Shown in pieces: positions 51,798-60,858 of a stretch of DNA of 64,000 nt; position 1 is the first letter of the stretch; every line of letters starts with the position of its first letter. The position numbers and the translations under genes are program-made. The stretch is from Streptomyces canus (GTDB taxonomy: Bacteria > Actinomycetota > Actinomycetes > Streptomycetales > Streptomycetaceae), in the NCBI RefSeq assembly GCF_030815415.1, contig NZ_JAUSWW010000001.1, positions 8,618,001-8,682,000 of the forward strand. Direction: 5' to 3'. The notes beneath the pieces are model-generated. The model saw only the letters and a list, made by a program, of their open reading frames with translations, searched no databases and was not told where the DNA came from.

Positions 51798-53003
51798 TCA
51801 TGCCGAGGCCGGTCGGGCGGTCTCCGCTGTCGGAGAGGAGCCGCCGCGACTACCGGGACGTCGCCGACCGGTGGGAAGGGGCTCGCCGAACGACAAGGGC
51901 AGGAAGCGCTCGGCCATGCGGGCGTAGCCGACCGCGTTCGGATGCAGGCCGTCCGGGAGGTCGGCGATGTCCTCGGGCCCGAACAACGCCGTTCCGTCGA
52001 TGAGCCGGAGTCGGTCGTCGCCGTCCTTGCGGCGCTGCTCGACGTGCTGTGCGAGCAGCTCGCGGATGCGGGTGAGGGTGAGTGCCCCCAGGGAGAGTTC
52101 GACGGGGCGGTCGACGGTGTGCACGCGCAGGTCGGGGCCCACGAGGGTGGGGCCGGGCCGGTTTTCGGCGGCCGGGCAGTCGATGGGGGTGATGATCAGG
52201 ATCGGGGTGTCCGGGTGCCCGTCACGGATCGTGTCGAGGAATCCGTGGAAAGCCGGCACGAAGGTGCGCTCCCGCATGCTGTCGGCGTTCAGGACGTTGA
52301 TGCCGAGTTCGAGACTGATCGTGTCCGCGGGCAGGTCCCGGATGGCGCGGGCCATGAAGGGGTCGAGATGGCACTGCCCGCCCAGGGCGAGGTTGAGCAG
52401 GGACAGGCCCGCGGAGCGGGCGACGATCGCCGGCCAGGTCCCGGTCGGCCGGTCCGCCTCCGCGCACTGGCTGATCGAGCTTCCGTGATGCACCCACAGC
52501 GGGCCGCTCGCGGGAGCCGCACGCACCGACGCCCCGTCCGGCACCCGTACGTCGAGCAGTTCGAGCCTCGAGGCGACAGGGAGCCAGACCTCGACATGGC
52601 GCTCACGGCAATCGGGGCCGACGGGGAAGCGGACGGTGGCGGGTTCGGCCGGCCGGGTCTCCTGGTCCCCGGAGACGGGGTCGAGGAAGAGCAGGGACTG
52701 TCGCGTGGCCACGACCGGTTCGCGCAGTTCGCCGTCGACCACCAGGTCGAAGACAGCGCCGCCGGCCGGCATGCCCGGCGGCAGGACCACGGTCAGCCGG
52801 ACATCGAGCTCGATGTCGGTGGCGTCGGTGAGCAGGTCGAACCGGACACCCGAGGGCACGGCACTGTTGAATGCGAAGGCCTCGTCGGCCAGTTGGGCGC
52901 GCCCCGCCTCCGGTGACCGGTGCAGGGTCACTCCGGACGGGCCGGTGGTCTTCCCGAGGGCGCCGACGACACCTTCGAGCGCGAGACCGAGGACGGATTG
53001 CAC
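51798..53003 (-). CDS. SGNH/GDSL hydrolase with N-terminal jelly-roll-like domain
   Basis: 401 residues. About 1-180 form a beta-rich domain (FDLLTDATDIELDVRLTVVLPPG). The SGNH domain starts at PLWVHHGSSISQC (block I Ser in HGSSI), followed by LNLALGGQCHLDPF (block II Gly), LELGINVLNADSM (block III Asn) and DGLHPNAVGYARM (block V Asp-x-x-His). No signal peptide, so it is probably intracellular. Carbohydrate esterase activity is likely for this architecture. It is 136 nt downstream of a LacI-family gene on the same strand, which may control it. GTG start with AAAGG upstream. Confidence 0.87.
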   Translation of the reverse strand: MQSVLGLALEGVVGALGKTTGPSGVTLHRSPEAGRAQLADEAFAFNSAVPSGVRFDLLTDATDIELDVRLTVVLPPGMPAGGAVFDLVVDGELREPVVATRQSLLFLDPVSGDQETRPAEPATVRFPVGPDCRERHVEVWLPVASRLELLDVRVPDGASVRAAPASGPLWVHHGSSISQCAEADRPTGTWPAIVARSAGLSLLNLALGGQCHLDPFMARAIRDLPADTISLELGINVLNADSMRERTFVPAFHGFLDTIRDGHPDTPILIITPIDCPAAENRPGPTLVGPDLRVHTVDRPVELSLGALTLTRIRELLAQHVEQRRKDGDDRLRLIDGTALFGPEDIADLPDGLHPNAVGYARMAERFLPLSFGEPLPTGRRRPGSRGGSSPTAETARPASA

Positions 53004-53139
53004 AGCTGGGCCTTTCGGTCGTGGTCCTCGATCCGCCGGGTCACCTCGGGACGGTGGCGTCCTCGCCGGGCGGCGCGGTGACCTCGGTGACCTCATCGGC
53101 CACCGTGTTCCCCGGGACGCCGCGGACAATCGCGCATCC

Positions 53140-54213
53140 TCACCTCCCGGACCTCCCGGTGACGGCCGGGGGCGGGGGAGCCGTCGAGGCGCGGACGACG
53201 AGGTCGACCGGCGGGGCGCTCGCCGGCAAGGGGTCGGCGTCCGGGTTCTCGATGGCGTGCACCAGACGCTTGAGCCCCTCGTGTGCCACGGCATCGAAGG
53301 GCTGCCGCACCGTGGTCAGGGGCGGAGTGACGTAGGCGGCGACCGGAATGTCGTCGAAGCCCACCACGCTGACGTCGCCGGGCACGTGCCGCCCGGCCTC
53401 CGTCAGTGCGCGGACCAGCCCGATCGCCATGTCGTCGTTGGCGGCGAACACGGCGGTGACCTCGGGGTCCTGAGCCAACGCGCGGCCCGCCGCATACCCG
53501 GACGCGGCCGACCAGTCCCCCTCGACGACGGGGGGCACGTTCCTCCCGCGCGAGACCAGAGTGGTCCGCCACCCCTCCAACCGGTCCCGGGCGGCGAACC
53601 ACCGCTGCGGACCCGCCAGGTGATGGACCGTCACATGACCCAGCCCCAGCAGGTGTTCGGTGGCGGCACGGGCCATGAGATCGGCGCCCCCGCCCGCGGA
53701 AAGCACCGCCGGGGAGCTGAGAGGCGGCGGCGGAGCGCCGATCACCAGGACCGGGACGTCGACACGGAGGGGTCCGGCTTCGCCGCCGCCCGGCTCGTCG
53801 ATCGGCTCGGAGATCACGATGCCGTCCACGCCCTGGTCGAGGAGCGAGTCCACGGCACCGGCGAGCCCGGCCGGGTCGCCCTCCATCGTGTTGACCACGC
53901 GCAGCGCGTACCCCGTGTCCCGGACGACCCGTTCGACGCCCATGAGGAGGGACGCGGGCCCGTACAGGGCGGTGCCCAGCGTGATCACACCGATCGAGCG
54001 GGTCCGTCCCGACGCCAGTGCCCGGGCGGCGTTGTTGCGCCGGTAGCCGAGCTGTTCCGCGGCTTCGAGGACGCGTCTGCGTACCTCGGCGGAGACATAG
54101 GGCTCTTCGTTGAAGACTCTCGACACCGTCTTCTGGGAGACCCCGGCCAGACGCGCCACATCCACACCGTTCGGCGCCGCGGAGCTGCCGCTCCGTCCTG
54201 TGCCTCGCTTCAT
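53140..54213 (-). CDS. LacI-family transcriptional regulator
   Basis: 357 residues. The N-terminal helix-turn-helix VARLAGVSQKTVSRVFNEEPYVSAEVRRRVLEAAEQLGYRRN (about 18-60) is followed by the hinge ARALASGRTRSIGVI and a periplasmic-binding-protein-like effector domain (FAANDDMAIGLVRALTEAG, VSVVGFDDIPVAAYVTPPLTTVRQP). It probably senses a sugar. The ATG at 54213 has GGGGGA upstream. Downstream is the SGNH hydrolase gene, a plausible target. Confidence 0.94.
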   Translation of the reverse strand: MKRGTGRSGSSAAPNGVDVARLAGVSQKTVSRVFNEEPYVSAEVRRRVLEAAEQLGYRRNNAARALASGRTRSIGVITLGTALYGPASLLMGVERVVRDTGYALRVVNTMEGDPAGLAGAVDSLLDQGVDGIVISEPIDEPGGGEAGPLRVDVPVLVIGAPPPPLSSPAVLSAGGGADLMARAATEHLLGLGHVTVHHLAGPQRWFAARDRLEGWRTTLVSRGRNVPPVVEGDWSAASGYAAGRALAQDPEVTAVFAANDDMAIGLVRALTEAGRHVPGDVSVVGFDDIPVAAYVTPPLTTVRQPFDAVAHEGLKRLVHAIENPDADPLPASAPPVDLVVRASTAPPPPAVTGRSGR

Positions 54214-54524
54214 GGTGTCCCCCGGTTGACCGCACGATCGGGCCGCAATGATGCCAGACGCCACGGCCCGACCTCGGAGATGTCGTACCGGCGAAGGACC
54301 CGGCGGCCCGGACACGTACTGCGGTTTCAGCAGCGGGTCCTGCGGATGCGGTGGTCGGGAGCGCCAGTAGCCGCACGACGACGGGAGGGGGTCCGCCAGG
54401 ACAGCCTGATCGGGTAGACGAGACCAGATGCGGAGTTCCCTGACGTGGCCACTTTTCTGTATCGACCGGGCCGGCCGGCCTTTCAAGCGCTCCTGCATCA
54501 GGTCGTACGCCTTCTGCGTCCGCG
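54214..54524. other. 311-bp gap, LacI promoter region and possible relic sequence
   Basis: It contains the LacI promoter side and, to the right, sequence leading into the MMPL relic. Open frames here have no family similarity. No strong inverted repeat is visible. Part of it may be further eroded MMPL sequence, which I cannot establish by eye. Confidence 0.45.
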
Positions 54525-54962
54525 GTGAACGTCGTCCACCAGGACATCACCGGCACGAAGGGCGTCGTCTCGGTCGCCGCGCCGCGCTTCAACGATGCCG
54601 GCGACACGGCCGTGTTCACCGCGACACCGGGCACCAGCCCGACCGACGACTCGTCCCCCTCAAGGCGGCGCTGGGCTTCCTGCTCTCGGTTCTCGCGGCT
54701 CTGGGCGCGATCGTCCTGATCTTCCAACAGGGCCACGGAGCAGGTGTGTTCGGGGTGGAGCAGACCGGTCCGATCATGAGTCTGATGCCGATCTTCCTGG
54801 TGGGCATCGTGTTCGGCCTGGCGATGGACTACGAGGTCTTCCTCGTCTCGCGGATGCGGGAGGCGTACATCCACGGCGAACCGGCCGTCGTCTTCGCGGG
54901 CTTCATCGGCGAGAGCGACTCGATGATCAAGATGATCGGTTTCGGCTTGGCCACCGAAGCCG
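54525..54962 (+). pseudogene. Relic of an MMPL-family transporter gene
   Basis: Three pieces of an MMPL transporter survive. Block 1 (about 54525-54650): GTKGVVSVAAPRFNDAGDTA, part of the extracytoplasmic domain. Block 2, in another frame from about 54650: PLKAALGFLLSVLAALGAIV through GPIMSLMPIFLVGIVFGLAMDYEVFLVSRMREAYIHGE, a membrane helix and the GLAMDYEVFL signature. Block 3: FAGFIGESDSMIKMIGFGLA. About 30 residues between blocks 2 and 3 and a much larger segment between 1 and 2 are missing, and the rest of the 700-residue protein is gone. It cannot encode a working transporter. Confidence 0.85.
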
Positions 54963-55160
54963 GGTGCCCGCGATCGCGCGCAACTCGTGGTGATCGCGTA
55001 CCAGCCGGGCTCGTAAGGCCTGCGTCCCCCTCGGGGCCCGGCAGGCAGGTGACCGACCAGGGCCCCGCGGCGTGAGGGCGTTCACGAGCGTCACGGCGTC
55101 CTGGTCGACGAGCGTCCGAACCCTATGCTCGGGTCCCCACCCCCAAGGGAAGGTGACGTC

Positions 55161-56045
55161 ATGACCGACCAGCTCACCGTGAGCGTCCTCGGCACCGGAA
55201 TCATGGGTGCCGCGATGGCCCGCAACCTCGCCCGTGCCGGACACACCGTCCGCGCCTGGAACCGCAGCCGCGCCAAGGCCGAACCGCTCGCCGCCGACGG
55301 CATCGCCGTCGCCGGCACCCCCGCCGAGGCCGTCGAGGGCGCCGACGTCGTCCTGACCATGCTCTACGACGGTCCCGCCGCCCTCGACGTCATGCGGCAG
55401 GCCACCTCCGCGCTGCGCCCCGGCACCGCCTGGGTGCAGTCCACCACCGCCGGTATCGAGGGCGTCGCCGACCTGGCCGCCTTCGCCCGCGAGCAGGACC
55501 TCGTCTTCTACGACGCCCCCGTGCTCGGCACCCGCCAGCCCGCCGAGGCCGGACAGCTCCTCGTCCTCGCCGCGGGGCCGGTCGAGGGACGGCACAAGGT
55601 GACGCCCGTCCTCGACGCCGTCGGCGCGCGCACGGTGTGGACCGGCGAGGACGGCGCCGAAGGCAGCGCCACCCGGCTGAAGCTGGTCGCCAACAGCTGG
55701 GTCATCGCGACCACCAACGCGATGGGCGAGGTCCTGGCCCTGTCGAAGGCGCTCGACGTCGACCCGCAGAACTTCTTCGACGCCATCGCGGGCGGCCCGC
55801 TGGACATGGGATACCTGCGCGCCAAGTCCGCGCTGATCCTCGACGACAAGCTGTCCCCGCCCCAGTTCGCCGTGTCGACCGCCGCCAAGGACGCCCGGCT
55901 GATCGTCGAGGCCGGCGAACGGGGCGGGGTCCGGCTCGACGTGGCCGCCGCGAGCGCGGAGCGCCTGGAGCGTGCCGCCGCGCAGGGCCACGGCGACGAG
56001 GACATGGCCGCCGCGTACTTCGCCAGCTTCGACGAGAAGGCCTGA
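55161..56045 (+). CDS. NAD(P)-dependent oxidoreductase, 3-hydroxyisobutyrate dehydrogenase-like
   Basis: 294 residues. The N-terminal Rossmann motif is VLGTGIMGAAMARNLARAG with GTGIMG at 11-16, then WNRSRAKAEPL (NADP-type basic loop). The substrate-binding signature is YDAPVLGTRQPAEAGQLLVLAAG, and the catalytic Lys lies in RLKLVANSWV. Beta-hydroxyacid dehydrogenases or imine reductase-like enzymes have this layout; the substrate is open. Start 55161 (MTDQLTV) has AAGG 8 nt upstream. It stands alone between a transporter relic and a convergent secreted glycosidase-like gene. Confidence 0.9.
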   Translation: MTDQLTVSVLGTGIMGAAMARNLARAGHTVRAWNRSRAKAEPLAADGIAVAGTPAEAVEGADVVLTMLYDGPAALDVMRQATSALRPGTAWVQSTTAGIEGVADLAAFAREQDLVFYDAPVLGTRQPAEAGQLLVLAAGPVEGRHKVTPVLDAVGARTVWTGEDGAEGSATRLKLVANSWVIATTNAMGEVLALSKALDVDPQNFFDAIAGGPLDMGYLRAKSALILDDKLSPPQFAVSTAAKDARLIVEAGERGGVRLDVAAASAERLERAAAQGHGDEDMAAAYFASFDEKA

Positions 56046-56099
56046 GTCACCGCAGGTGAGCCGGGCGCGGACACCTCGGCCCGGGCAGGTTCGGGCGGG

Positions 56100-57014
56100 T
56101 CACTTCCAGTCGTAGGCGTACGCGGCGACCCAGGTGATGTCGAGCTGGGCACTGCTGCCCGGAGCCGCGCCGGGGCCTTGCAGGGCGCTCTCGTTCTGGA
56201 GCACCCAGGACAGGGGCTGCCGGGGGACCTCGCGGGTGTCGTGCCCCACCTGCCGGCCGTCCACGAAGAAGCGCACATGGCCGGGCGTCCACTCGGTGGA
56301 GACCGTGTGCCACCGCGTCCAGTCCTCGCTCCCCGGGAAGTAGCCCTGTTCACCCCCGCCGCACGGATGGTGGAAGGCCGTGAGGTCGCCGGTCCACTCG
56401 CCCTCGGGGTGGTCCATCTCGCAGCCTCCGCCGTAGTGCAGCCAGGCCGACTTGTAGCCCGGGGCGAGTTCGGTCACCTTGATACGGGCGCTGTACTTGC
56501 CGTACTTCATCTGCATGACGGCACGAGGTACCACCGCCGCAGCGTGCACGGGACCCCCGTCGGCGGGCCGCCACATACGGATGAACATCCTGCCGTCGCC
56601 GTTCTCCGCGGGACCCACGCTCACGGTGTCCTCCGGGTGGTAGACACCCACGACCTGCCGGCCGCGGTCATTGGCCGTGTCACGCCAACCGGTCGGATAG
56701 GCCCACCAGTTGTCGCGGTACGCACCGCGCAGGCCCCCGCAGTACGCGGCCGAGGTGTCGACGGCGTGGTCGCAGTCGCTGAACCGGCCCAGCGGCACCC
56801 GGTCACCGTTGAAGTCCTCGGCGAGGACCTGCCAGAACGGCCCGCAGTCGCCGCGGGGCAGTTCGGTGCCGGTGGCGCGGCAGGCGTCGGCCGCACCGTC
56901 TTCCCCCGCTGCTCCGTCGGCACGGGGGATGCCGAGGACGGCGGCCAGGAGCACGAGCCCCATGGACGCCGGCAGAGCGCGCTTACGACCGTTCGGTGCT
57001 GCGTGTGATCCCAT
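56100..57014 (-). CDS. Secreted GH16-like glycoside hydrolase
   Basis: 304 residues. A signal peptide (SMGLVLLAAVLGIPRADG) is followed by a beta-jelly-roll region. The GH16 catalytic motif ExDxxE is present as Glu199-Met-Asp201-His-Pro-Glu204, in a loop after GYKSAWLHYGGGC, and WHTVSTEWTPGHVRFFVDGRQV near 245-270 is the expected GH16 beta-strand pair. It would cleave beta-1,3/1,4-glucans or galactans outside the cell; overall similarity is modest, so the substrate is uncertain. The ATG at 57014 follows GGAGGG. It is monocistronic, convergent with the oxidoreductase gene. Confidence 0.83.
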   Translation of the reverse strand: MGSHAAPNGRKRALPASMGLVLLAAVLGIPRADGAAGEDGAADACRATGTELPRGDCGPFWQVLAEDFNGDRVPLGRFSDCDHAVDTSAAYCGGLRGAYRDNWWAYPTGWRDTANDRGRQVVGVYHPEDTVSVGPAENGDGRMFIRMWRPADGGPVHAAAVVPRAVMQMKYGKYSARIKVTELAPGYKSAWLHYGGGCEMDHPEGEWTGDLTAFHHPCGGGEQGYFPGSEDWTRWHTVSTEWTPGHVRFFVDGRQVGHDTREVPRQPLSWVLQNESALQGPGAAPGSSAQLDITWVAAYAYDWK

Positions 57015-57211
57015 CGGGAGGCCCTCCGGTCCTCGGTGCGCCGATGTCGTACGACGGGAAGTGCCGCGCGAGGGAGCATCCTTGCCGCGAGCCGGTGCGA
57101 ACACCATCCCCAAAACGGCCGGAGTACCGGAGCGTCAGCCTCCAGTCGCGTCGCTTCGGGCCCGTCCGCTCGTTGATCTCTCCGCGCGGTGAGCGATGAT
57201 CGGAGAGCCCG

Positions 57212-58477
57212 GTGCGCATGACCGACCTCCAGCGGTGCGAGATCCGGCCCGGAAAGCTCGTGGAGTGGACCCTGCATCCGGCGTCGGTGGGCGCGGCGCG
57301 GGCGTTGCCGGACGACGCGAGGCCACCGGCGTACGTCCAGGAGTCCCACATCCGCACGGCACGGACGGTGCGGGAGGACGGGCTGTTCGTGCCGACCTGG
57401 CTCGGTACCGCCTTCGACATCCCCGGACGCGTCGAACTCGACGTTCTGCAGGGCGCGTTGGAGGCTGGATGCTGCGGCACGAGACGCTACGGTTCACCCT
57501 CGACTCCGATGCCGTCGCCCTGCATCGCGAGGACATCGGCGAGTTCGCGGACGCGGTGACGCTGACCCGGTACCTCCAGGACCGTTTCGACGTCGTCGCC
57601 GACGCGCTCACCTGGCCCAACTTCCTGTTCACGGCCGTCGTACGGGACGACGGAGCGAGTGTGTACATGGCGTTCGACCACAGCAACGTGGACGCGTACT
57701 CGATCCACCGCATCACCGCCGAGATCCACGAGCTGTACGCGGCCGGCCTCGAAGGGCGGGTGGTCGCGTCCGAACCGGTCGCCGGCTACGTCGACTTCTG
57801 CGCCGATGAACGCCCGGACGCCGACCGGATCGACGACACCCACCAAGTCGTCGGCCGCTGGCGGGAGTTCATCGTGAGGCGTACTGCCGTCCCTACGGCG
57901 GCAGTCTGGTCGGGATCGTCGCGGCCGTCGCGCTCGCCGCCCGCGAGATCAGCGGCCTGAGCGTGTACCGCACCGTCGCGCCCTTCCACACCTGGGTCAA
58001 GTCCCGCTGGGCCGACCCGGTCGGCTGGTACGTGGGCGGGGCGCCTGTCGCGATCCCGGTGGAGCGGGCCGTGGACTCGACGCCGCCCTGGCACTGGTCC
58101 GCGCCGCGCTGCGCGACACCCGGGCGCTGCCCCGGATGCCCCTGGCGCGCGTCCTGCGCCTGCTGGGCGCGGACTTCCGGCCCACCTCACCGGACCTGTA
58201 CTCGATCCTCTCGTACGTCGACTCGCGTGACATCCCCGGTGCCGGGCGCTGGCCGGAGCTGAAGGCGTACGGGCTGATCAGGGTGTCGTACGGCGACCAG
58301 GTGTGCGCGTGGGCCACCCGGGTCCCCGAAGGCCTGCAGTTCGCCTGCCGACTGCCGGACACGCCGGTCGCCGACAAGAACATGCGGCGCTGTGCGGAGC
58401 TTCTGCGGGCCCGGATCGTCGCGGTGGCGCGCGAGACCGGGACCGTGGGCGCAGCGGCCGCGGCCCACCGGGGGTAG
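57212..58477 (+). pseudogene. Frameshifted condensation-domain protein gene
   Basis: Three single-base deletions split one condensation (C) domain. Frame 1 runs from the start (MTDLQRCEIRPGKLVEWTLHP) to 57465; frame 2 (WMLRHETLRFTLDSDAVALH, with the DHSNVDAYS version of HHxxxDG) to 57875; frame 3 (EAYCRPYGGSLVGIVAAVAL) to 58078; frame 4 (DAALALVRAAL, then MPLARVLRLLGADF) to the stop. At each junction, adding one base restores smooth similarity. Such stand-alone C proteins form amides or esters in secondary metabolism. It is either a pseudogene or the sequence contains errors. No NRPS genes are nearby. Confidence 0.85.
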
Positions 58478-58549
58478 AGCCTTCGGCAGGTTCGAGTCCC
58501 GGCGGGCGGTGATGTGACCGTCGGGGCGGACGAGCAGTACGTTCGGTGC

Positions 58550-59402
58550 GTGAACATCGACAGCCGAGAACGAGCCGAGCGTTTCGTCGAGTTGCACCGG
58601 GAGGGGTGTTTCCTGCTCCCCAACGCCTGGGACGTGGGAAGCGCCCGGGTCCTGGAGTCGGCCGGCTTCCCCGCCGTGGCCACCACGAGCGCGGGGGTCG
58701 CCTTCTCGCTCGGGCGCCCGGACCACGACTTCCACGACGAGAAGGCGCCGGACGGGCGGATCGGCCGCGACACCATGATCCGCCGGGTCCGTGAGATGGC
58801 GGACGAACTCCGGGTGCCGCTCAGCGCGGACCTGGAGGACGGGTTCGGTGAGGCGCCCGAGACCGTGGCGGAGACCATCTCGATGACCCGCGCGGCAGGC
58901 GCCGCGGGGGGCAACATCGAGGACTTCACCGGCGACCGCGCCCGGCCCCTGTACGAGGAGCCGCTCGCGGTGGACCGTGTCCGCGCCGCCCGTGCCGCCG
59001 CGGACCGCCGCAGGCGATCCGTTCGTCCTGGTCGGCCGGACGGATGTGCTGCTGGTCGGAGGCTCGCTCGACGAGGCCGTACGGCGCGCCAACGCCTATC
59101 TGGCGGCCGGCGCGGACTGCGCGTTCGTGCCGGGAGCCGCCGACGCCGAGACCATCGGCACCCTGGTGCGGGAACTCGACGGCCCGCTCAATGTCGTCAT
59201 GGGGCTCACCGGCAACGCACTGGCCCTGGACGACCTGCGCGAACTCGGGGTACGCAGGGTGACCGTCGGCGGCAGCATCGCCCGCGCGATGTACCGTCAC
59301 CTCCTCACCGCCGCACGGGAGTTGGCCGAGCGAGGCACGTTCTCCTACGCCGACGATCAGCTCTCCCAGGCGGACCTCAACGACCTGTTCCGGCAGGGCT
59401 GA
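58550..59402 (+). pseudogene. Isocitrate lyase/PEP mutase-family gene, one frameshift
   Basis: Reads well from a GTG at 58550 (MNIDSRERAERFVELHREG) through LPNAWDVGSARVLESAGFPAVATTSAGVA and PLSADLEDGFGEAP (metal-binding DLEDGFG). An extra C at 59006 breaks the frame inside the catalytic loop; in the next frame it continues as AAGDPFVLVGRTDVLLVGGSL and NVVMGLTGNALALDDLRELGVRRVTVGGS to the stop. Without that base, ADAAGDPFVL would be restored. PEP-mutase-like enzymes cleave or form C-C or C-P bonds. Its 3' end overlaps the convergent MFS gene by 26 nt. Confidence 0.86.
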
Positions 59403-60744
59403 CACTCGACACACTCGGGACGGTGGGGCGGGCGGCGGAGTCGTCGAGGGTGCCGCGGTGGGTCTCGCGGACGAAGCAGACGGTCACCGCGGTGACGGCG
59501 GCGCCGCCGCAGAGCAGCAGGGCGACGGGGGTGCTGTTGCCGCTCCCGGCCACCAGGCTTCCGGCGATCATGGGGGAGAAGCCGGCGCCGACGAGCGTGG
59601 CGCCCTGATAGCCGAGGGAGGCGCCGGTGTAGCGGACCTTGGTGCCGAACATCTCGGTGAGCAGTGCGCCCAGCGGGCCGTACATCGTGGACTGGGCGAT
59701 GCCGTGACCGAGGACGACGGCGAGGATCAGCAGCCCCGGCGACTTCGAGTCGACCAGCGCCAGGACGGGGAAGGCGAGCGCGGCCGAGGCGATGGCTCCG
59801 GCGAGGACGACCGGGCGGCGGCCGATCCGGTCGGAGAGCGCGGAGGCACACGGCAGCACGACGAGCGCGACGCACGCGGAGACGGTGAGGGCGTTGAGCA
59901 CCTGCGGCCGGGCGTACCCGATGCCGGTGGCGTACGCGATCATGTAGCTGGTCAGCAGCGACTGTGCGGTGAAGGCGCCGATGCCGACACCGCAGGCCAG
60001 CAGTACGGGGCGCGGGTTGCGCAGGACGTCGAGGATGGGCAGCCGGGACTCGGCGCGGTCCTTCTTCACCTCGGCGAAGAGCGGGCTCTCCACCACCTTG
60101 AGCCGGACGAAGAGGCCGACGCCGAGCAGGGCGACGCTGAACAGGAACGGCACCCGCCAGCCCCACGCCGCGAAGTCGTCCTTGGGGAGGGTGACGACGT
60201 ACGCGACGACGGCGGTGGACAGCAGGGAGCCGAGCGGGGCTCCCATCTGCGTGAAGCTGGACCACAGGCCGCGGCGCCGCTCTCCGGCGTGCTCGACGAC
60301 CATCAGAGTCGCGCCGCCCCACTCGCCGCCGATGGCGACGCCCTGGACGACGCGCAGGGCGATCAGCAGGACCGGGGCCCACACACCGATCGTGTCGTAC
60401 GTGGGCAGCAGGCCGATGAGGAAGCTGGCGCCGCCCATCAGACCCATGGTGAGCAGCAGCATCGACTTGCGGCCGAGCCGGTCGCCGAAGTGGCCGAAGA
60501 GGATGCCGCCGAGCGGACGGGCCACATAGCCGGCGGCGAAGGTGCCGAACGCGGCGATCGTGCCGACGGCCGGATCGGCGCCGGGGAAGAACAGTTCGCC
60601 GAAGACGAGCGCGGCGACCGTGCCGTAGACGAGGAAGTCGTAGAACTCCACGGCGGTGCCGAGCAGCCCGGAGGCGGCGACCAGGCGCAGCTGCCGGGTT
60701 CGCTCGGCGGCCGTGGACGGTGATGCGACGGGGGACGGGGGCAT
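59377..60744 (-). CDS. MFS transporter, metabolite:H+ symporter (MHS) type
   Basis: 455 residues with twelve expected membrane helices. GTAVEFYDFLVYGTVAALVF opens helix 1, GHFGDRLGRKSMLL is the loop 2-3 motif, and RVVQGVAIGGEWGGATLMVVEH is the MHS-typical helix 5 region. Members carry shikimate, citrate, proline/betaine or aromatic acids; the neighbouring amidohydrolase suggests an aromatic or organic acid (inference). Start 60744 (MPPSPVA) has GGGAGA upstream. It lies downstream of the amidohydrolase gene but has its own good promoter in the 114-bp gap. Confidence 0.94.
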   Translation of the reverse strand: MPPSPVASPSTAAERTRQLRLVAASGLLGTAVEFYDFLVYGTVAALVFGELFFPGADPAVGTIAAFGTFAAGYVARPLGGILFGHFGDRLGRKSMLLLTMGLMGGASFLIGLLPTYDTIGVWAPVLLIALRVVQGVAIGGEWGGATLMVVEHAGERRRGLWSSFTQMGAPLGSLLSTAVVAYVVTLPKDDFAAWGWRVPFLFSVALLGVGLFVRLKVVESPLFAEVKKDRAESRLPILDVLRNPRPVLLACGVGIGAFTAQSLLTSYMIAYATGIGYARPQVLNALTVSACVALVVLPCASALSDRIGRRPVVLAGAIASAALAFPVLALVDSKSPGLLILAVVLGHGIAQSTMYGPLGALLTEMFGTKVRYTGASLGYQGATLVGAGFSPMIAGSLVAGSGNSTPVALLLCGGAAVTAVTVCFVRETHRGTLDDSAARPTVPSVSSVSPAGTGR

Positions 60745-60778
60745 CGCGGTCTCCCTTGACCGGGGGTAGGACACCGCG

Positions 60779-60807
60779 AAAGTAGGCTCTAACGTCACTG
60801 CAGTCAA
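60779..60807 (-). promoter_or_regulatory. Promoter of the MFS gene
   Basis: On the minus strand, -35 TTGACT (60802-60807) and -10 TACTTT (60779-60784) are 17 bp apart, the ideal spacing for the housekeeping sigma factor, about 35 nt upstream of the start codon. TGTGCAC just before the -35 may be an operator half. Confidence 0.65.
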
Positions 60808-60858
60808 GAAAGTGCACAACATTAGGGCGCGGGGCGGCTCGATACGCCCCACCCGGGT

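Noticed and set aside
57212..58477. Condensation domain considered as evidence of an NRPS cluster
   Set aside because: No adenylation or carrier-protein sequence in the window, and the gene is broken in three places.
58473..58500. tRNA-like pieces GGTAGAGC and GGTTCGAGTCCC after the condensation-domain relic
   Set aside because: They recall D-arm and T-arm sequences, but only 8 nt separate them, the T-stem does not pair, and there is no anticodon arm or acceptor stem. At most a relic; probably chance.
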